DNA of 64,000 bases. Origin: Sporomusa acidovorans. GTDB lineage: Bacteria > Bacillota > Negativicutes > Sporomusales > Sporomusaceae. Below, one piece after another: positions 52,561 through 61,424 of this stretch (the first letter of the stretch is position 1; the number at the start of each line of letters is the position of its first letter). A model generated the notes under the pieces. It saw nothing but the letters and a program-made list of their open reading frames with translations. It was not told where the DNA came from and did no database searches. Location: positions 30,146 to 94,145 of the forward strand of contig NZ_FNAM01000011.1 in assembly GCF_900101845.1 (NCBI RefSeq), in the 5' to 3' direction. Made by a program: the position numbers and the translations under genes.

Positions 52561-54564
52561 CTATCCCTGTTGCAGTTGCTTTTTATTGCGGAATTGATCC
52601 GGTGTCATCCCGAATTTTTTTCTAAACAAGCGGTTGAAATGCTCCACATTGGGGTAACCTACGCTGTCCGCAATATTTTCAACCGTCATAGCGCCATTCT
52701 TCAACAGAATGCAGGCCTTTTTCATACGGACATTCCTAACAATTTCACCAAACGTTCCTCCGGATTTTTCTTTAATATATTTAGACAAATACGGGGACGA
52801 CAAATGCATCTGTGTTGAAAGTCTATCCAAAGTGACTGTCAGGTAATTTGTCTCAATATAATTCATGATTTCATTCATTCTTTCGTCCCGGCATTTACCC
52901 TCGCCGTGTATAGCTGCGAGTCGATTAACCGCTACGACAAGAGCGTTAATTGACGACTTGATAATATCGTCATCAATGCCAACCCCCCAGTACATTTTAT
53001 TGTGGCAGCTAATCCCCACATAGGAAACCGCTTTGGAAGACGAGCCCCGGGAGAGTGCATGTTCTTCGTAAACAGATAATTCATACTGCATGCCAAAATA
53101 TTGCTTAATCGCATTGCTGACAGCGTCCAGGCGCCCATTTCCATTGCCGACAATCGTTCTGACCTGACCGTTATGATGGACGACGACTTGTGCCAGAATA
53201 CCGTCAATCTGTTTAAAACGGCATTTATCCACATAAAAATGGGCATTGTTATTGATATACTTATCCTCGAATATCTGGTATACCGATTGTGGCGATAATT
53301 CTTTGTGTTCTCTATCGGAAACTTCTTTCACCGTATACCCTACTTCTTCTTTCATCTGAGCAGGGATGGTCATACCATAATGCTGTCTTAGGATATAGCC
53401 AATACCGCCTTTTCCTGACTGGCTGTTTATTCTGATGACATCGGAATCGTACTGTCGCCCAACATCCTTAGGATCAATTGGCAGGTAGGGTACCGACCAG
53501 GTAGCCGTTTGCTTTTCTTTGCGGTAATTCATACCTTTGGCAATTGCATCTTGATGGGATCCGGAAAAAGCAGTAAATACCAACTCACCGGCATACGGCT
53601 GGCGGGCAGGTACCTGCATTCTGGTTAACTCCTCATATTTTTGGCATATTTCCGGCATATTGCTAAAATCCAGCTGAGGATTAATGCCATGCGAGAAAAG
53701 ATTCATTGCCAAGGTGATAATATCCACATTTCCCGTTCTCTCACCATTGCCAAATAAGGTTCCCTCGATTCTTTCGGCTCCGGCAAGCATACCAAATTCG
53801 GCATCACAAACCCCACAGCCTCTATCATTGTGGGGATGAAGGCACAAAATAACAGCGTCCCGGTATTTCAGATTTTTGTTCATGAATTCCACCTGGCAGG
53901 CAAATACGTGCGGCATCGCATTCTCCACCGTCGTGGGCAGATTAATGATCACTTTGTTAGGGGGAGTCGGTTTCCATACATCCAGCACCGCATTACAAAT
54001 TTCCAGTGCATAATCCACTTCCGTTCCCGGGAAACTCTCCGGGCTGTATTGAAAGGAAAAATTACCAACCGTCTCGTCAGCCAGTTGTTTTAACAATTTT
54101 GCGCCATCAACAGCAATCTGCTTAATTTCTTCTTTACCTTTTCTAAATACCTGCTCCCTTTGGGCAACCGATGTGGAATTATATAAATGAATGACCGCAT
54201 GTGGCGCTCCCGCAATAGCCTCAAATGTTTTCTTAATGATATGCGCCCGCGCCTGGGTGAGCACCTGAATGGTTACATCTTCAGGAATCATGTTGTTTTC
54301 AATCAGCGCCCGTATGAAGTTATATTCCGTATCAGATGCCGCCGGAAAACCCACCTCGATTTCCCTAAACCCAATTTTTACGAGCAGCCGGAAGAATTCC
54401 AGTTTTTCCTCCAAACTCATTGGTTCAATAAGCGACTGATTTCCGTCTCTTAAATCCACGCTACACCAGATTGGCGGTTTATCGATATGATCTTTTTTTA
54501 CCCAATCATACGATACTGCCGGTGGCATAAAATAGGTTCGCTCATACTTTTCAAAATTTTTCAT
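52561..54564 (-). CDS. leuA: 2-isopropylmalate synthase fused to a C-terminal AraC-type DNA-binding domain
   Basis: Residues ~1-555 are a LeuA of the long (type 2) class: [17 protein letters not shown] near residue 38 with the metal-binding Asp, [14 protein letters not shown] near residue 240 with the metal-ligating histidines, [15 protein letters not shown] near residue 275, and a C-terminal LeuA regulatory domain up to about residue 545. Residues ~561-667 are an AraC/XylS double helix-turn-helix: [20 protein letters not shown], then [20 protein letters not shown] and FGMTPDQFR. There is no stop or frameshift between them. The ATG at 54564 has GGAGG upstream. A leucine T-box precedes the gene. 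The fusion suggests an enzyme that also senses leucine and binds DNA. Confidence 0.92.
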   Translation of the reverse strand: MKNFEKYERTYFMPPAVSYDWVKKDHIDKPPIWCSVDLRDGNQSLIEPMSLEEKLEFFRLLVKIGFREIEVGFPAASDTEYNFIRALIENNMIPEDVTIQVLTQARAHIIKKTFEAIAGAPHAVIHLYNSTSVAQREQVFRKGKEEIKQIAVDGAKLLKQLADETVGNFSFQYSPESFPGTEVDYALEICNAVLDVWKPTPPNKVIINLPTTVENAMPHVFACQVEFMNKNLKYRDAVILCLHPHNDRGCGVCDAEFGMLAGAERIEGTLFGNGERTGNVDIITLAMNLFSHGINPQLDFSNMPEICQKYEELTRMQVPARQPYAGELVFTAFSGSHQDAIAKGMNYRKEKQTATWSVPYLPIDPKDVGRQYDSDVIRINSQSGKGGIGYILRQHYGMTIPAQMKEEVGYTVKEVSDREHKELSPQSVYQIFEDKYINNNAHFYVDKCRFKQIDGILAQVVVHHNGQVRTIVGNGNGRLDAVSNAIKQYFGMQYELSVYEEHALSRGSSSKAVSYVGISCHNKMYWGVGIDDDIIKSSINALVVAVNRLAAIHGEGKCRDERMNEIMNYIETNYLTVTLDRLSTQMHLSSPYLSKYIKEKSGGTFGEIVRNVRMKKACILLKNGAMTVENIADSVGYPNVEHFNRLFRKKFGMTPDQFRNKKQLQQG

Positions 54565-54593
54565 TACATCCTCCATTCTGACGCCGCATAAAA

Positions 54594-54858
54594 AAAATCT
54601 TTCGTCTCTTTAATCCGTAAAAAAACCGATTATAGAGACGAAAGACAATGCTTTCGCGGTACCACTCTATTTCATGATCAACATGCTCTCATCAGCACAA
54701 TAATGCCTATCCCGCTAACGGAGGATTCCGTCATGACCTACTGTCTTCAGCCAGAAGCTCCAAGGTGAGTTCACCGCATTGTTCGTACTGTTTCACATCA
54801 GCCAACAGCTTTCTGAAATCACGTTGCGAATACTATTCCTCTTCACAGCTTTTCCTAT
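54594..54858 (-). promoter_or_regulatory. leucine T-box leader of the leuA fusion gene
   Basis: On the minus strand the leader has stem I with AGTA-type specifier loop, the T-box GAGTGGTACCGCG at about 54653-54665, and a terminator stem (TCTTTCGTCTCT / AGAGACGAAAGA) with eight Ts ending at 54594. In the specifier loop GTGAA-CTC-A, the codon CTC (54769-54767) reads leucine, matching the gene product. Confidence 0.92.
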
Positions 54859-55075
54859 TAAATATGTATTAAATTTCCAGCAATTTAATTTATTTAACTG
54901 ATATCAACTTTATATTTGCACTGAAAATTATTCTTCTTAGTTAGATAATATCATATACTTTCGCGCTTGTGCAGTGATAAATTTAATCAGTTTTATTGAT
55001 TTTATTTAATGTGGTATTTCCTATTTTCGTCCATATACATGAGAATTTACGGCTAAAACGTGGCATTCTAAGTCT

Positions 55076-55090
55076 GGAATGTAGTATAAT
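55076..55090 (+). promoter_or_regulatory. putative -10 region of purB
   Basis: TAGTATAAT with TATAAT at 55085-55090 lies about 60 bp before the start codon; the -35 element is not obvious. No purine riboswitch was seen. Confidence 0.45.
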
Positions 55091-55150
55091 AGGCATAGAT
55101 TTTGACAACAATTTCATGCTGTTAATATGGAAAGAATGATGAGGGATAAA

Positions 55151-56509
55151 ATGAGTATTAAATCACTTACGCCGCTGGAAGGGCGGTATGAAAGCATTAC
55201 CCGGCCACTGGGCAACTATTTCTCGGAATGGGCTTTAATCAAGTACCGCTTACATGTAGAAATAGAGTGGCTTATCGCCATGGCAGGCAATCCCGCTTTT
55301 GGAGAAATCCGGCCATTCACACCGGCAGAAACGGCTTTTTTGCGCAACATTGTTAATAATTTTGATGAAACGGCCGCGTTGCGGATTAAAGAGATAGAAC
55401 GCACTACCAATCACGATGTGAAGGCAGTTGAGTATTTTCTCCGTGAGACCCTGGGCGCGATGTCACTGGCTGATATACTGGAATTTATACATTTTTCCTG
55501 TACATCAGAAGACATTAACAATCTTTCTTATGCACTCATGCTGAAGCACGGCATCGAAGATGTCTGGCTGCCGGCAGCAGAAAGTCTGGTTGAGGCCGTT
55601 ACCGCTATGGCGGAAGAAGAAAAAGCGATTCCGATGCTGGCCCATACCCATGGACAAGCCGCCTCACCCACAACGGTAGGCAAGGAACTGGCTGTGTTTG
55701 TTTACCGCTGGAACCGCCAGTTAAAACAAATTCGTTCTCAGGAATACCTGGGAAAATTTAATGGTGCTGTCGGCAACTTCAATGCCCACAGCATTGCCTA
55801 TCCGGAAGTAGACTGGGAAGCTGTTTCCCGCTCTTTTGTCGAAGGCCTGGGGTTAACGTACAATCCACTAACAACCCAGATTGAAGCCCACGACTATGTG
55901 GCCGAGTCATTCCATGCGCTTACGCGGTTTAATAATATTCTTTTAGATTTTGACCGCGACATGTGGCTATACATTTCTCTGAGCTACTTTAAACAAAAAG
56001 CGATTGCCGGCGAGGTTGGTTCTTCTACTATGCCTCACAAAGTAAATCCCATCGACTTCGAAAACTCCGAGGCGAACCTGGGGCTAAGCAATGCCGTGCT
56101 TGACCATCTGGCCAATAAGCTGCCTATTTCCCGTCTGCAGCGCGATCTCAGCGACTCCTCGGCGCAGCGTAACATTGGCACAGGCATCGCCCATTCCCTG
56201 ATTGCGATTACCTATACCGTAAAAGGTCTCAGAAAAACTGTTGTCAACAAGGACGCTCTCACCGCCGATTTAAACCATGCCTGGGAAGTCCTGGCCGAAG
56301 CGGTTCAAACCGTGATGCGCAAACACGGGCATGCTAATTCCTACGATAAGCTGAAAGCCATTACCCGTGGCAAAGGCATCAGTGAAGAAGACATCAAAGC
56401 CTTCATTCAAAGTGTGGAATTGCCGGCAGCAGACAAACAACGTTTATTGGCCTTAACACCGTCACAGTATGTCGGGATAGCTGCCTCCTTGGTCAAACAT
56501 ATACGATAA
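55151..56509 (+). CDS. purB: adenylosuccinate lyase
   Basis: This 452-residue enzyme of the fumarase/aspartase superfamily catalyses two steps of purine synthesis. It resembles the E. coli-type PurB: SLTPLEGRYESITRPLGNYFS start, TTNHDVKAVEYFLRE near residue 85, HTHGQAASPTTVGKEL near residue 165 and the signature GSSTMPHKVNPIDFENSE near residue 290. I used the ATG at 55151 with GAGGG five bases upstream rather than the in-frame ATG at 55127. It is a single gene between its own promoter and a bidirectional terminator. Confidence 0.95.
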   Translation: MSIKSLTPLEGRYESITRPLGNYFSEWALIKYRLHVEIEWLIAMAGNPAFGEIRPFTPAETAFLRNIVNNFDETAALRIKEIERTTNHDVKAVEYFLRETLGAMSLADILEFIHFSCTSEDINNLSYALMLKHGIEDVWLPAAESLVEAVTAMAEEEKAIPMLAHTHGQAASPTTVGKELAVFVYRWNRQLKQIRSQEYLGKFNGAVGNFNAHSIAYPEVDWEAVSRSFVEGLGLTYNPLTTQIEAHDYVAESFHALTRFNNILLDFDRDMWLYISLSYFKQKAIAGEVGSSTMPHKVNPIDFENSEANLGLSNAVLDHLANKLPISRLQRDLSDSSAQRNIGTGIAHSLIAITYTVKGLRKTVVNKDALTADLNHAWEVLAEAVQTVMRKHGHANSYDKLKAITRGKGISEEDIKAFIQSVELPAADKQRLLALTPSQYVGIAASLVKHIR

Positions 56510-56543
56510 GTGAAAAAACCGGCCTGATGGCCGGTTTTTTCAC
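56510..56543. terminator. bidirectional terminator after purB
   Basis: A 15-bp stem (GTGAAAAAACCGGCC / GGCCGGTTTTTTCAC) with a 4-base loop directly follows the purB stop and serves the convergent gene as well. Confidence 0.92.
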
Positions 56544-56558
56544 TTATCAGTCTGTACA

Positions 56559-57095
56559 CTATACAGGGCTTACGCTGACGACTGCCCAATCATAGTCACC
56601 GTTTCGTTCCAATAATACATTATATAATTGTCCGGTATCCTGTTTACGGACTTCGACGAGAGCTCTTCGGCTATTAATCGTAAGCAGAGAGAACGAGTCA
56701 CGGTCAGAATCAAATCCATAATTTGCGGCAACTTCTTTTACATAATTGACGGGGCTGTCGGCATAATAGGCATAGTCGCTGGGGTAGCGATGACTATCAT
56801 AATTGCCGTTCCGATAATAAATCTTTCCATCCTGATACCATGCTTGATTCTCATCAGGACTTGGCCAGCTATATTTATGCTCATGCCAGCCTCGCCCCGG
56901 CGGGCGCTGATCTTTAGCAGCTTGCGCCTGGACAGTTTTTACGGGTGGTGGCGCTGCCGCCTCGGCAGCAAATGTCTTGGCAACCGGAATACCTGACAAG
57001 ACAGCACCTGTCATAATAGCGGTACCCATTAAAGCAGCGGCACGGCGTTTGAATTTGAGCCTCAATTGCCTACGTTTAGCTGAATTTTTTGCCAT
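56559..57095 (-). CDS. hypothetical secreted protein
   Basis: This 178-residue protein has a very basic N-terminus (KRRQLRLKFKRR), a hydrophobic signal-peptide core (ALMGTAIMTGAVLSGIPVA) and an AXA-type cleavage site near residue 44 (TFAAEAAA). The mature part is Pro/Ala-rich at first. A Tyr/Asp-rich domain follows (WYQDGKIYYRNGNYDSH, YAYYADSPVNYV) and ends in a possible beta structure (LYNVLLERNGDYDWAVVSV). AAGGAGGG precedes the ATG. No family recognised; a cell-envelope role is likely. Confidence 0.8.
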   Translation of the reverse strand: MAKNSAKRRQLRLKFKRRAAALMGTAIMTGAVLSGIPVAKTFAAEAAAPPPVKTVQAQAAKDQRPPGRGWHEHKYSWPSPDENQAWYQDGKIYYRNGNYDSHRYPSDYAYYADSPVNYVKEVAANYGFDSDRDSFSLLTINSRRALVEVRKQDTGQLYNVLLERNGDYDWAVVSVSPV

Positions 57096-57228
57096 TGTTA
57101 TTCCCTCCTTTACGGCTACTTAAGTCTAGTGTTTCGGAATTTATTGACCATAATTCGAGGTAAAAATATCAACAGCAAAACACGCAATTTATCCTTTTTT
57201 CCACAGAGCTGAGCTATCTATGTTGGTT

Positions 57229-57987
57229 CTATTGTGCATTATCCTGCTCAGTCAAAATGAACGGACCGTTAGCAGTAACAACCACCGTGTGTTCATACTG
57301 AGCGGAACGCTTACCGTCAATCGTTCGCGCTGTCCAGCCATTTGCATCTATTTTGCATTTCCACGAGCCTACATTCACCATAGGTTCGACAGTTATTACC
57401 ATACCTTCTCTTAATTTAAGCCCCGTCCCGGGTTTACCATAATGAAGAACTGCCGGCTCTTCATGGATAGACCTGCCTATCCCATGCCCTGTAAAATCTC
57501 TGACAACCGAAAATCCCTCATTTTCAACATAGGTTTGTATCGCATGGCCGATGTCCCCTAAACGGGTTCCGGCCTTTACCTGTTCAATACCTCTATATAA
57601 AGACTCCTTCGTAACTTCCAGCAGCCGTTGGGATTCTTTGGTAACAGAGCCGACTGCGTATGACCAAGCGGAATCAGCAAGGCCGCCCTGAAAATTTACA
57701 ACCATATCAACTGTCACGATATCCCCATCCTTAAGAGATTTACTACTAGGAAATCCGTGACAAATCTCATCGTTAACCGAAGCACAGATCGCATAAGGGT
57801 AACCTTGATATCCTTTTTGCTCAGGTGTAGCTCCCCATTTAGCCAAATATTCTTCCACAAATTTATCAATTTGCGCAGTGCTAATTCCCGGCTTAATCAT
57901 CCTTTCAATTTTCTTGTGGCAAGAAGCCAGTATCTTGCCTGCTTCATGCATTCTTTCAATTTCTTTTTTACTCTTACATATAATCAT
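57229..57987 (-). CDS. map: methionine aminopeptidase, type I
   Basis: This 252-residue metalloprotease removes the initiator methionine. The five metal ligands are present in the expected order: Asp in IVTVDMVV, Asp in GGLADSAWSY, His in TGHGIGRSIHEEP, Glu in TVEPMV and Glu in QYEHTVVV. The ADSAW form of the second ligand motif resembles the B. subtilis MapB subtype rather than the ribosomal-operon Map. No N-terminal zinc domain. It is a single gene with AGGAG before the ATG, outside the usual ribosomal-protein context. Confidence 0.93.
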   Translation of the reverse strand: MIICKSKKEIERMHEAGKILASCHKKIERMIKPGISTAQIDKFVEEYLAKWGATPEQKGYQGYPYAICASVNDEICHGFPSSKSLKDGDIVTVDMVVNFQGGLADSAWSYAVGSVTKESQRLLEVTKESLYRGIEQVKAGTRLGDIGHAIQTYVENEGFSVVRDFTGHGIGRSIHEEPAVLHYGKPGTGLKLREGMVITVEPMVNVGSWKCKIDANGWTARTIDGKRSAQYEHTVVVTANGPFILTEQDNAQ

Positions 57988-58285
57988 GTTCGTAGTCTCC
58001 TAACTGCTTTGATAGCCCCAGTAGAAAGCATTGTATTTGAAACTTATTTTTATAAATTAAATCAGGTGATAACCTTCTCCCTCACCTTGTCTTGTTTAAA
58101 ATAATACTCCTATTTAATGCATTCCGTATAAGCATCAAAAGTCCTGCCATATCTTGATAAATGTAGCATACTTCACATATATTATGCTAATATAAGACCT
58201 TCTCCCTGGCCCGCAACGCACTCTACGGTTCGTTTATTGATCCTATCTACAATATATTCTAAACTTAATTGCGGAGGTGACGCTA

Positions 58286-58870
58286 ATGGATTGCGATAAA
58301 ATCGGCAGGTTAATATACAATCTGCGCAAAGAAAAAGCTATGACGCAAAAACAATTAGCTGATTTAATGAACATCAGTGACAAAGCAGTCAGTAAATGGG
58401 AGCGTGGCCTTGGATGTCCGGATGTGTCATTACTCCCGGAACTATCACAAATACTTGGAGTCAATATCGAAGAAATCCTATCAGGTAAAATGGAACTCAA
58501 TGAAACTATTGGAGGAAATATGAAAAAACTCAAATTTTATGTCTGCCCGCAGTGCAATAACCTCATGACAGCAACCGGCGATGCCAATATTTCCTGCTGC
58601 GGAAAACGCTTGGAAGCGCTGCCGGCGGCCAAGACGGACGAAAGCCATTCACTAACTATTGAACCCGTAGAAGATGAACTGTATGTTTCGACAGCCCACG
58701 CAATGAAAAAAGAACATTATATCTCATTTGTTGCTTATGTTACAGGAGATAGAGCTTATATTGTAAAGCAATATCCTGAATGGAATATGCAATTCCGCTT
58801 TCATAAGCTGGGACACGGCAAGCTATATTTTCATTGTACAAATCATGGGTTATTTTATCAACTGATCTAA
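58286..58870 (+). CDS. XRE-family regulator fused to a desulfoferrodoxin-like / superoxide-reductase-like domain
   Basis: This 194-residue protein starts (ATG at 58286, GGAGGTG upstream) with an XRE helix-turn-helix (LIYNLRKEKAMTQKQLADLM ... DKAVSKWERGLG, residues ~6-60). A rubredoxin/desulforedoxin-like cysteine set follows (YVCPQCNN ... ISCCGKRLEAL, residues ~83-108). The C-terminal part resembles superoxide reductase: AHAMKKEHYISFVAY near residue 140 corresponds to the HPM...EHY iron ligands, and FHCTNHGLF near the end to the C-x-x-H ligand pair. It may be a regulator that senses superoxide or iron/redox state. Confidence 0.88.
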   Translation: MDCDKIGRLIYNLRKEKAMTQKQLADLMNISDKAVSKWERGLGCPDVSLLPELSQILGVNIEEILSGKMELNETIGGNMKKLKFYVCPQCNNLMTATGDANISCCGKRLEALPAAKTDESHSLTIEPVEDELYVSTAHAMKKEHYISFVAYVTGDRAYIVKQYPEWNMQFRFHKLGHGKLYFHCTNHGLFYQLI

Positions 58871-58876
58871 AAAATA

Positions 58877-58919
58877 AAAAAGCCTATGGAAATATTATTA
58901 AAATATCTCCCAGGCTTTT
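58877..58919 (+). terminator. terminator of the XRE/SOR-like gene
   Basis: Stem AAAAAGCCT(ATGG) / (CCC)AGGCTTTTA with trailing Ts lies eight bases past the stop codon. Confidence 0.75.
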
Positions 58920-59171
58920 ATCCTTCCGTGTACACAGTGGACTGCACTGTGTGTCTTCTCTCGGACCTGCCAGTTCTAAACTGCGGAACCCTAGAAAACA
59001 AACTCTATTTTCTATTGATTTATAAGTTTCACTTATAACCATACTTTAGCACAATACTCAAACAATCCGGCCCAGCATGTCCTCAGGTCGACCGCAACAG
59101 CGAACAGTTGCGCATAAGCTAATATTTTATCACCTCATGTTTTTTCACTGTACACGAGGCGATAGTTCTCG
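58920..59171. other. intergenic region without recognised gene
   Basis: About 250 bp. It contains a small inverted repeat (CACAGTG / CACTGTG near 58933-58951) and a T-rich stretch; no coding signal or known RNA was recognised. Confidence 0.4.
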
Positions 59172-59321
59172 TCAATATATTAAAACACTCAGCAGGGTCT
59201 TGGGCGGTGGCAGTTCCTTTATTGAGTAAATGAGTGATAGCGCTTTTTCCATTTCCTTTAATACCTTGCTATGCTTTCTAGTTGTAGGAAAAGCGAAGAA
59301 CGCCAACAGCCATTTACTCAT
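59172..59321 (-). CDS. possible 49-residue protein coupled to the GGDEF gene
   Basis: The ATG at 59321 lies inside the end of the GGDEF gene (ATGAGTAA, overlapping the TAA at 59316-59314), which would allow translational coupling. The peptide MSKWLLAFFAFPTTRKHSK... has a short hydrophobic start and a basic, helical body (VLKEMEKALSLIYSIKEL). There is no separate ribosome site. It could equally be a chance frame. Confidence 0.35.
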   Translation of the reverse strand: MSKWLLAFFAFPTTRKHSKVLKEMEKALSLIYSIKELPPPKTLLSVLIY

Positions 59322-60228
59322 TTGAGTAAGTAGCCGTCACCTTATTCCTACCTGTTCTTTTGCTTACATACAACAATTCATCTGCTCTCTTAACCAATGT
59401 TTCATCCGTATCTTTTAGTTCGGCTAGCGTAGCCCCTACCGAAACAGTAACTCTAATTTCTTCAAGTCCCATGCGAAATACCGATTGTTCAGTCAGCACT
59501 CGAACTCGCTCTGCAACTTTGACAAGTTCTTCTTGTAAATGTGTATTTACTATTGCCAAAAATTCCTCTCCGCCCCAACGAAAAACACTGCCCATATTGC
59601 CGATGCTGTTTTGAACTGTTTTGGCCACCATTTTAATAATCTTATCGCCGATGTCATGACCATATTGGTCATTGACCCGTTTAAAATGATCAATATCTAC
59701 AAATAGCACACCGAAGAATGGCCTACCCACTTTATTCATCTCATTCATTTTTGCTGATAACTCAATTTCAACATAGCGCTTGTTTCCCAATCCCGTCAAA
59801 GGATCCATCAAAGAAAGTTCCTTAAATTGAGCTAACTGTTCCAGTAAATGTCCCTTGCTAGAATTATCACTGAATACCTCCACCGCTCCCACTATCTCAT
59901 TCTCTTCATTGCGAATTGGCGAAATTCGAACTAAAATAGGGATGCGATGTCCATTCTTATGCTGAAGATACAATTCCTCTTCCCTTAAGCAACCATCTTG
60001 TAGCGTCTTAGCTAACGGACACAATTCTCCACGACAAAGTAAAACTCCCTCACTATTAACATGATTAAGTCGATTGTTATAACAATAGCATCCTACAATG
60101 TCATTACTAGAATATCCGGTTAAATTTGCGGCGCTTGCATTCCAATAAATTATTTTTCTATCCTTATCGACAAAATACACTCCATCATAAAGATAATCTA
60201 ACATTGCCTTATAAAAAGAAAGTTCCAT
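59314..60228 (-). CDS. PAS-GGDEF diguanylate cyclase
   Basis: This 304-residue cytoplasmic protein has an N-terminal PAS domain (residues ~5-125, ending in the PAC-like RNEENEIVGAVEVFSD), with an inserted cysteine-containing loop (LCRGELCPL near residue 66). A GGDEF domain follows (residues ~140-300) with active-site GGEEF in FRWGGEEFL. The substrate-binding DPLTGLGNKRY and VDIDHFKRVND are intact, so c-di-GMP synthesis is expected. The RxxD inhibitory site five residues before GGEEF is absent, so product inhibition is unlikely. GAGGCG precedes the ATG. Confidence 0.93.
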   Translation of the reverse strand: MELSFYKAMLDYLYDGVYFVDKDRKIIYWNASAANLTGYSSNDIVGCYCYNNRLNHVNSEGVLLCRGELCPLAKTLQDGCLREEELYLQHKNGHRIPILVRISPIRNEENEIVGAVEVFSDNSSKGHLLEQLAQFKELSLMDPLTGLGNKRYVEIELSAKMNEMNKVGRPFFGVLFVDIDHFKRVNDQYGHDIGDKIIKMVAKTVQNSIGNMGSVFRWGGEEFLAIVNTHLQEELVKVAERVRVLTEQSVFRMGLEEIRVTVSVGATLAELKDTDETLVKRADELLYVSKRTGRNKVTATYSNE

Positions 60229-60385
60229 TTTGTTCGCCTCTTTATTTAATCTATTATATATTATGTTAATATTCGTTATATGCTTCCAGTTGGGCGTCTA
60301 TTTTTAAATCTTTTTTCACCAGGCATTTTACACTTTGATGTACTATGTTGCCACAATGCTGTTTTGTTACACAAATGACTATAAG

Positions 60386-60430
60386 AAAACAGGCAGGCCC
60401 TGTTCCAAAAGAACAGGGCCTGCCTGTTTT
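60386..60430 (-). terminator. terminator left of the prophage-like remnant
   Basis: A 20-bp perfect stem (AAAACAGGCAGGCC... / ...GGCCTGCCTGTTTT) with a 4-base loop ends the leftward small frames at 60467-61076. Confidence 0.85.
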
Positions 60431-60466
60431 AGACGAAACATAGAAAATCGTTTTAACATGATCCCC

Positions 60467-60565
60467 CTATTTTTTCACCCAACTACCCTTCCCATATAAT
60501 ACATTCTGAATAATTCTTTCCGGTGATTTGTTTTTTAATTCGGCAATTTCTTTGGCCACTTTCAT
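60467..60565 (-). CDS. possible 32-residue peptide in prophage-like module
   Basis: ATG directly follows the TAG of the preceding small frame. The product MKVAKEIAELKNKSPERIIQ... is basic and helical, ending GKGSWVKK. It may be the end of a lysis-module gene. No ribosome site of its own is clear. Confidence 0.35.
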   Translation of the reverse strand: MKVAKEIAELKNKSPERIIQNVLYGKGSWVKK

Positions 60566-60700
60566 CTAACTGTAACTGCAACATAATTCATAATTATATG
60601 TTTGCGGTTGGTGAAAGTATTTCCAAATAAAATAGCCTGCAATCACCAATAAAATAACGCCAAGCAGTATAATTACCTAGCGTTTGGGTAAACTAACCAT
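60566..60700 (-). pseudogene. small membrane protein (holin-like) with an in-frame amber codon, copy A
   Basis: The frame reads MVSLPKR-TAG-VIILLGVILLVIAGYFIWKYF and continues to 44 codons: one membrane helix followed by a short tail. The amber codon at position 7 corresponds to CAG (Gln) in the second copy at 61964-62092 (MVSVTKRQVVILLGV). GGGAGAGGAG precedes the ATG. Size and position next to an amidase fit a holin or spanin-like lysis protein that has decayed. Confidence 0.55.
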
Positions 60701-60754
60701 ATAATAATCTCCTCTCCCATTGAACGCCGTCTACCAGCGGCGTTATTTTTTTAT
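60656..60754 (-). repeat. duplicated cassette, copy A
   Basis: About 95 bp (start of the small membrane protein, its ribosome site and an AACGCCG...CGGCGTT hairpin) is closely repeated at 62048-62146. The copies differ at scattered positions, including TAG versus CAG and a one-base difference in the A run. Confidence 0.75.
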
Positions 60755-60864
60755 ATCCACCCAGCCAGCCGGTAAACGACACAGCAGCCAGGGCGATAAC
60801 AACTAAGCTGAGCCATACTTTCCATTTTGGAAGCTAAAATAGCTTCCTCGTTTGCCAATTCCAC
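60693..60864 (-). pseudogene. degenerate small membrane protein
   Basis: GGAGG precedes a GTG at 60864 that encodes VELANEEAILASKMESMAQL. A membrane helix (LSLVVIALAAVSFTGWLGGY) follows only after a change of reading frame near 60810, and that second frame ends with LLYG at the ATG of copy A. One broken gene is the simplest reading. Confidence 0.45.
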
Positions 60865-60908
60865 TAGTACATTTCCTCCGTCCCCTTATCTTCTGCTAAA
60901 GCCGCCAA

Positions 60909-61076
60909 TTATCCTCGTAGATATTTTGATAGTAGAAAATGGCCTAATCCCGGGAATACGGCTGACCACCAGGCGATAATCCAAGGATTCCTAAGATGCA
61001 TTTGAGTTATACCGAGTATGCTGACATAGGCCACATTTCTTCGACTAGTAAATGCTTGATTTCCTTGTTGCTCCAT
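60909..61076 (-). pseudogene. truncated conserved membrane protein fragment (55 residues)
   Basis: The frame MEQQGNQAFTSRRNVAYV..., with LRNPWIIAWWSAVFPGLGH and LLSKYLRG, resembles the N-terminal part of a conserved Firmicute membrane protein and stops abruptly at TAA where a hydrophobic helix would be expected. There is no downstream continuation. Confidence 0.5.
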
Positions 61077-61177
61077 ATATAAGTCGCTCCATACAATTAA
61101 AGAGTTGCCATTATTTCACTCAGTAGCATTTACCATTTTCGGAGATACTAACCGGGAGCTATAAGAAAATAAAAAAA

Positions 61178-61202
61178 CACCCAGCAACACAGTCACTGGG
61201 CA
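61178..61202 (-). terminator. terminator downstream of the amidase region
   Basis: Stem GCCCAG / CTGGGT with TTTTTTTATTTTC on the minus strand, about 220 bp past the amidase stop. The 61203-61424 gap holds nothing else recognised. Confidence 0.7.
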
Positions 61203-61424
61203 CTTGAATAAAAAACACACGTTTACCTGTTTATAGTTTTTATTATATCCCTCTACTTTTTGAATTACTTTAGAGGTAAAAAACGGCCCATTAGGCGAAC
61301 TCGGTAAAAGAAGGCCATCCCTCAGTTAATGCCTTAGAAATGAGATTGAATTATCACTATTAAGCCAAAACAACATTAATTTTAGCTATCAGAACACCTT
61401 TTTCAAAATTAAACAGTAAAAGAC

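Noticed and set aside
54900..55150. Purine riboswitch or PurR box upstream of purB
   Set aside because: The conserved purine-aptamer core and PurR-box patterns were not found; only a -10 region is supported.
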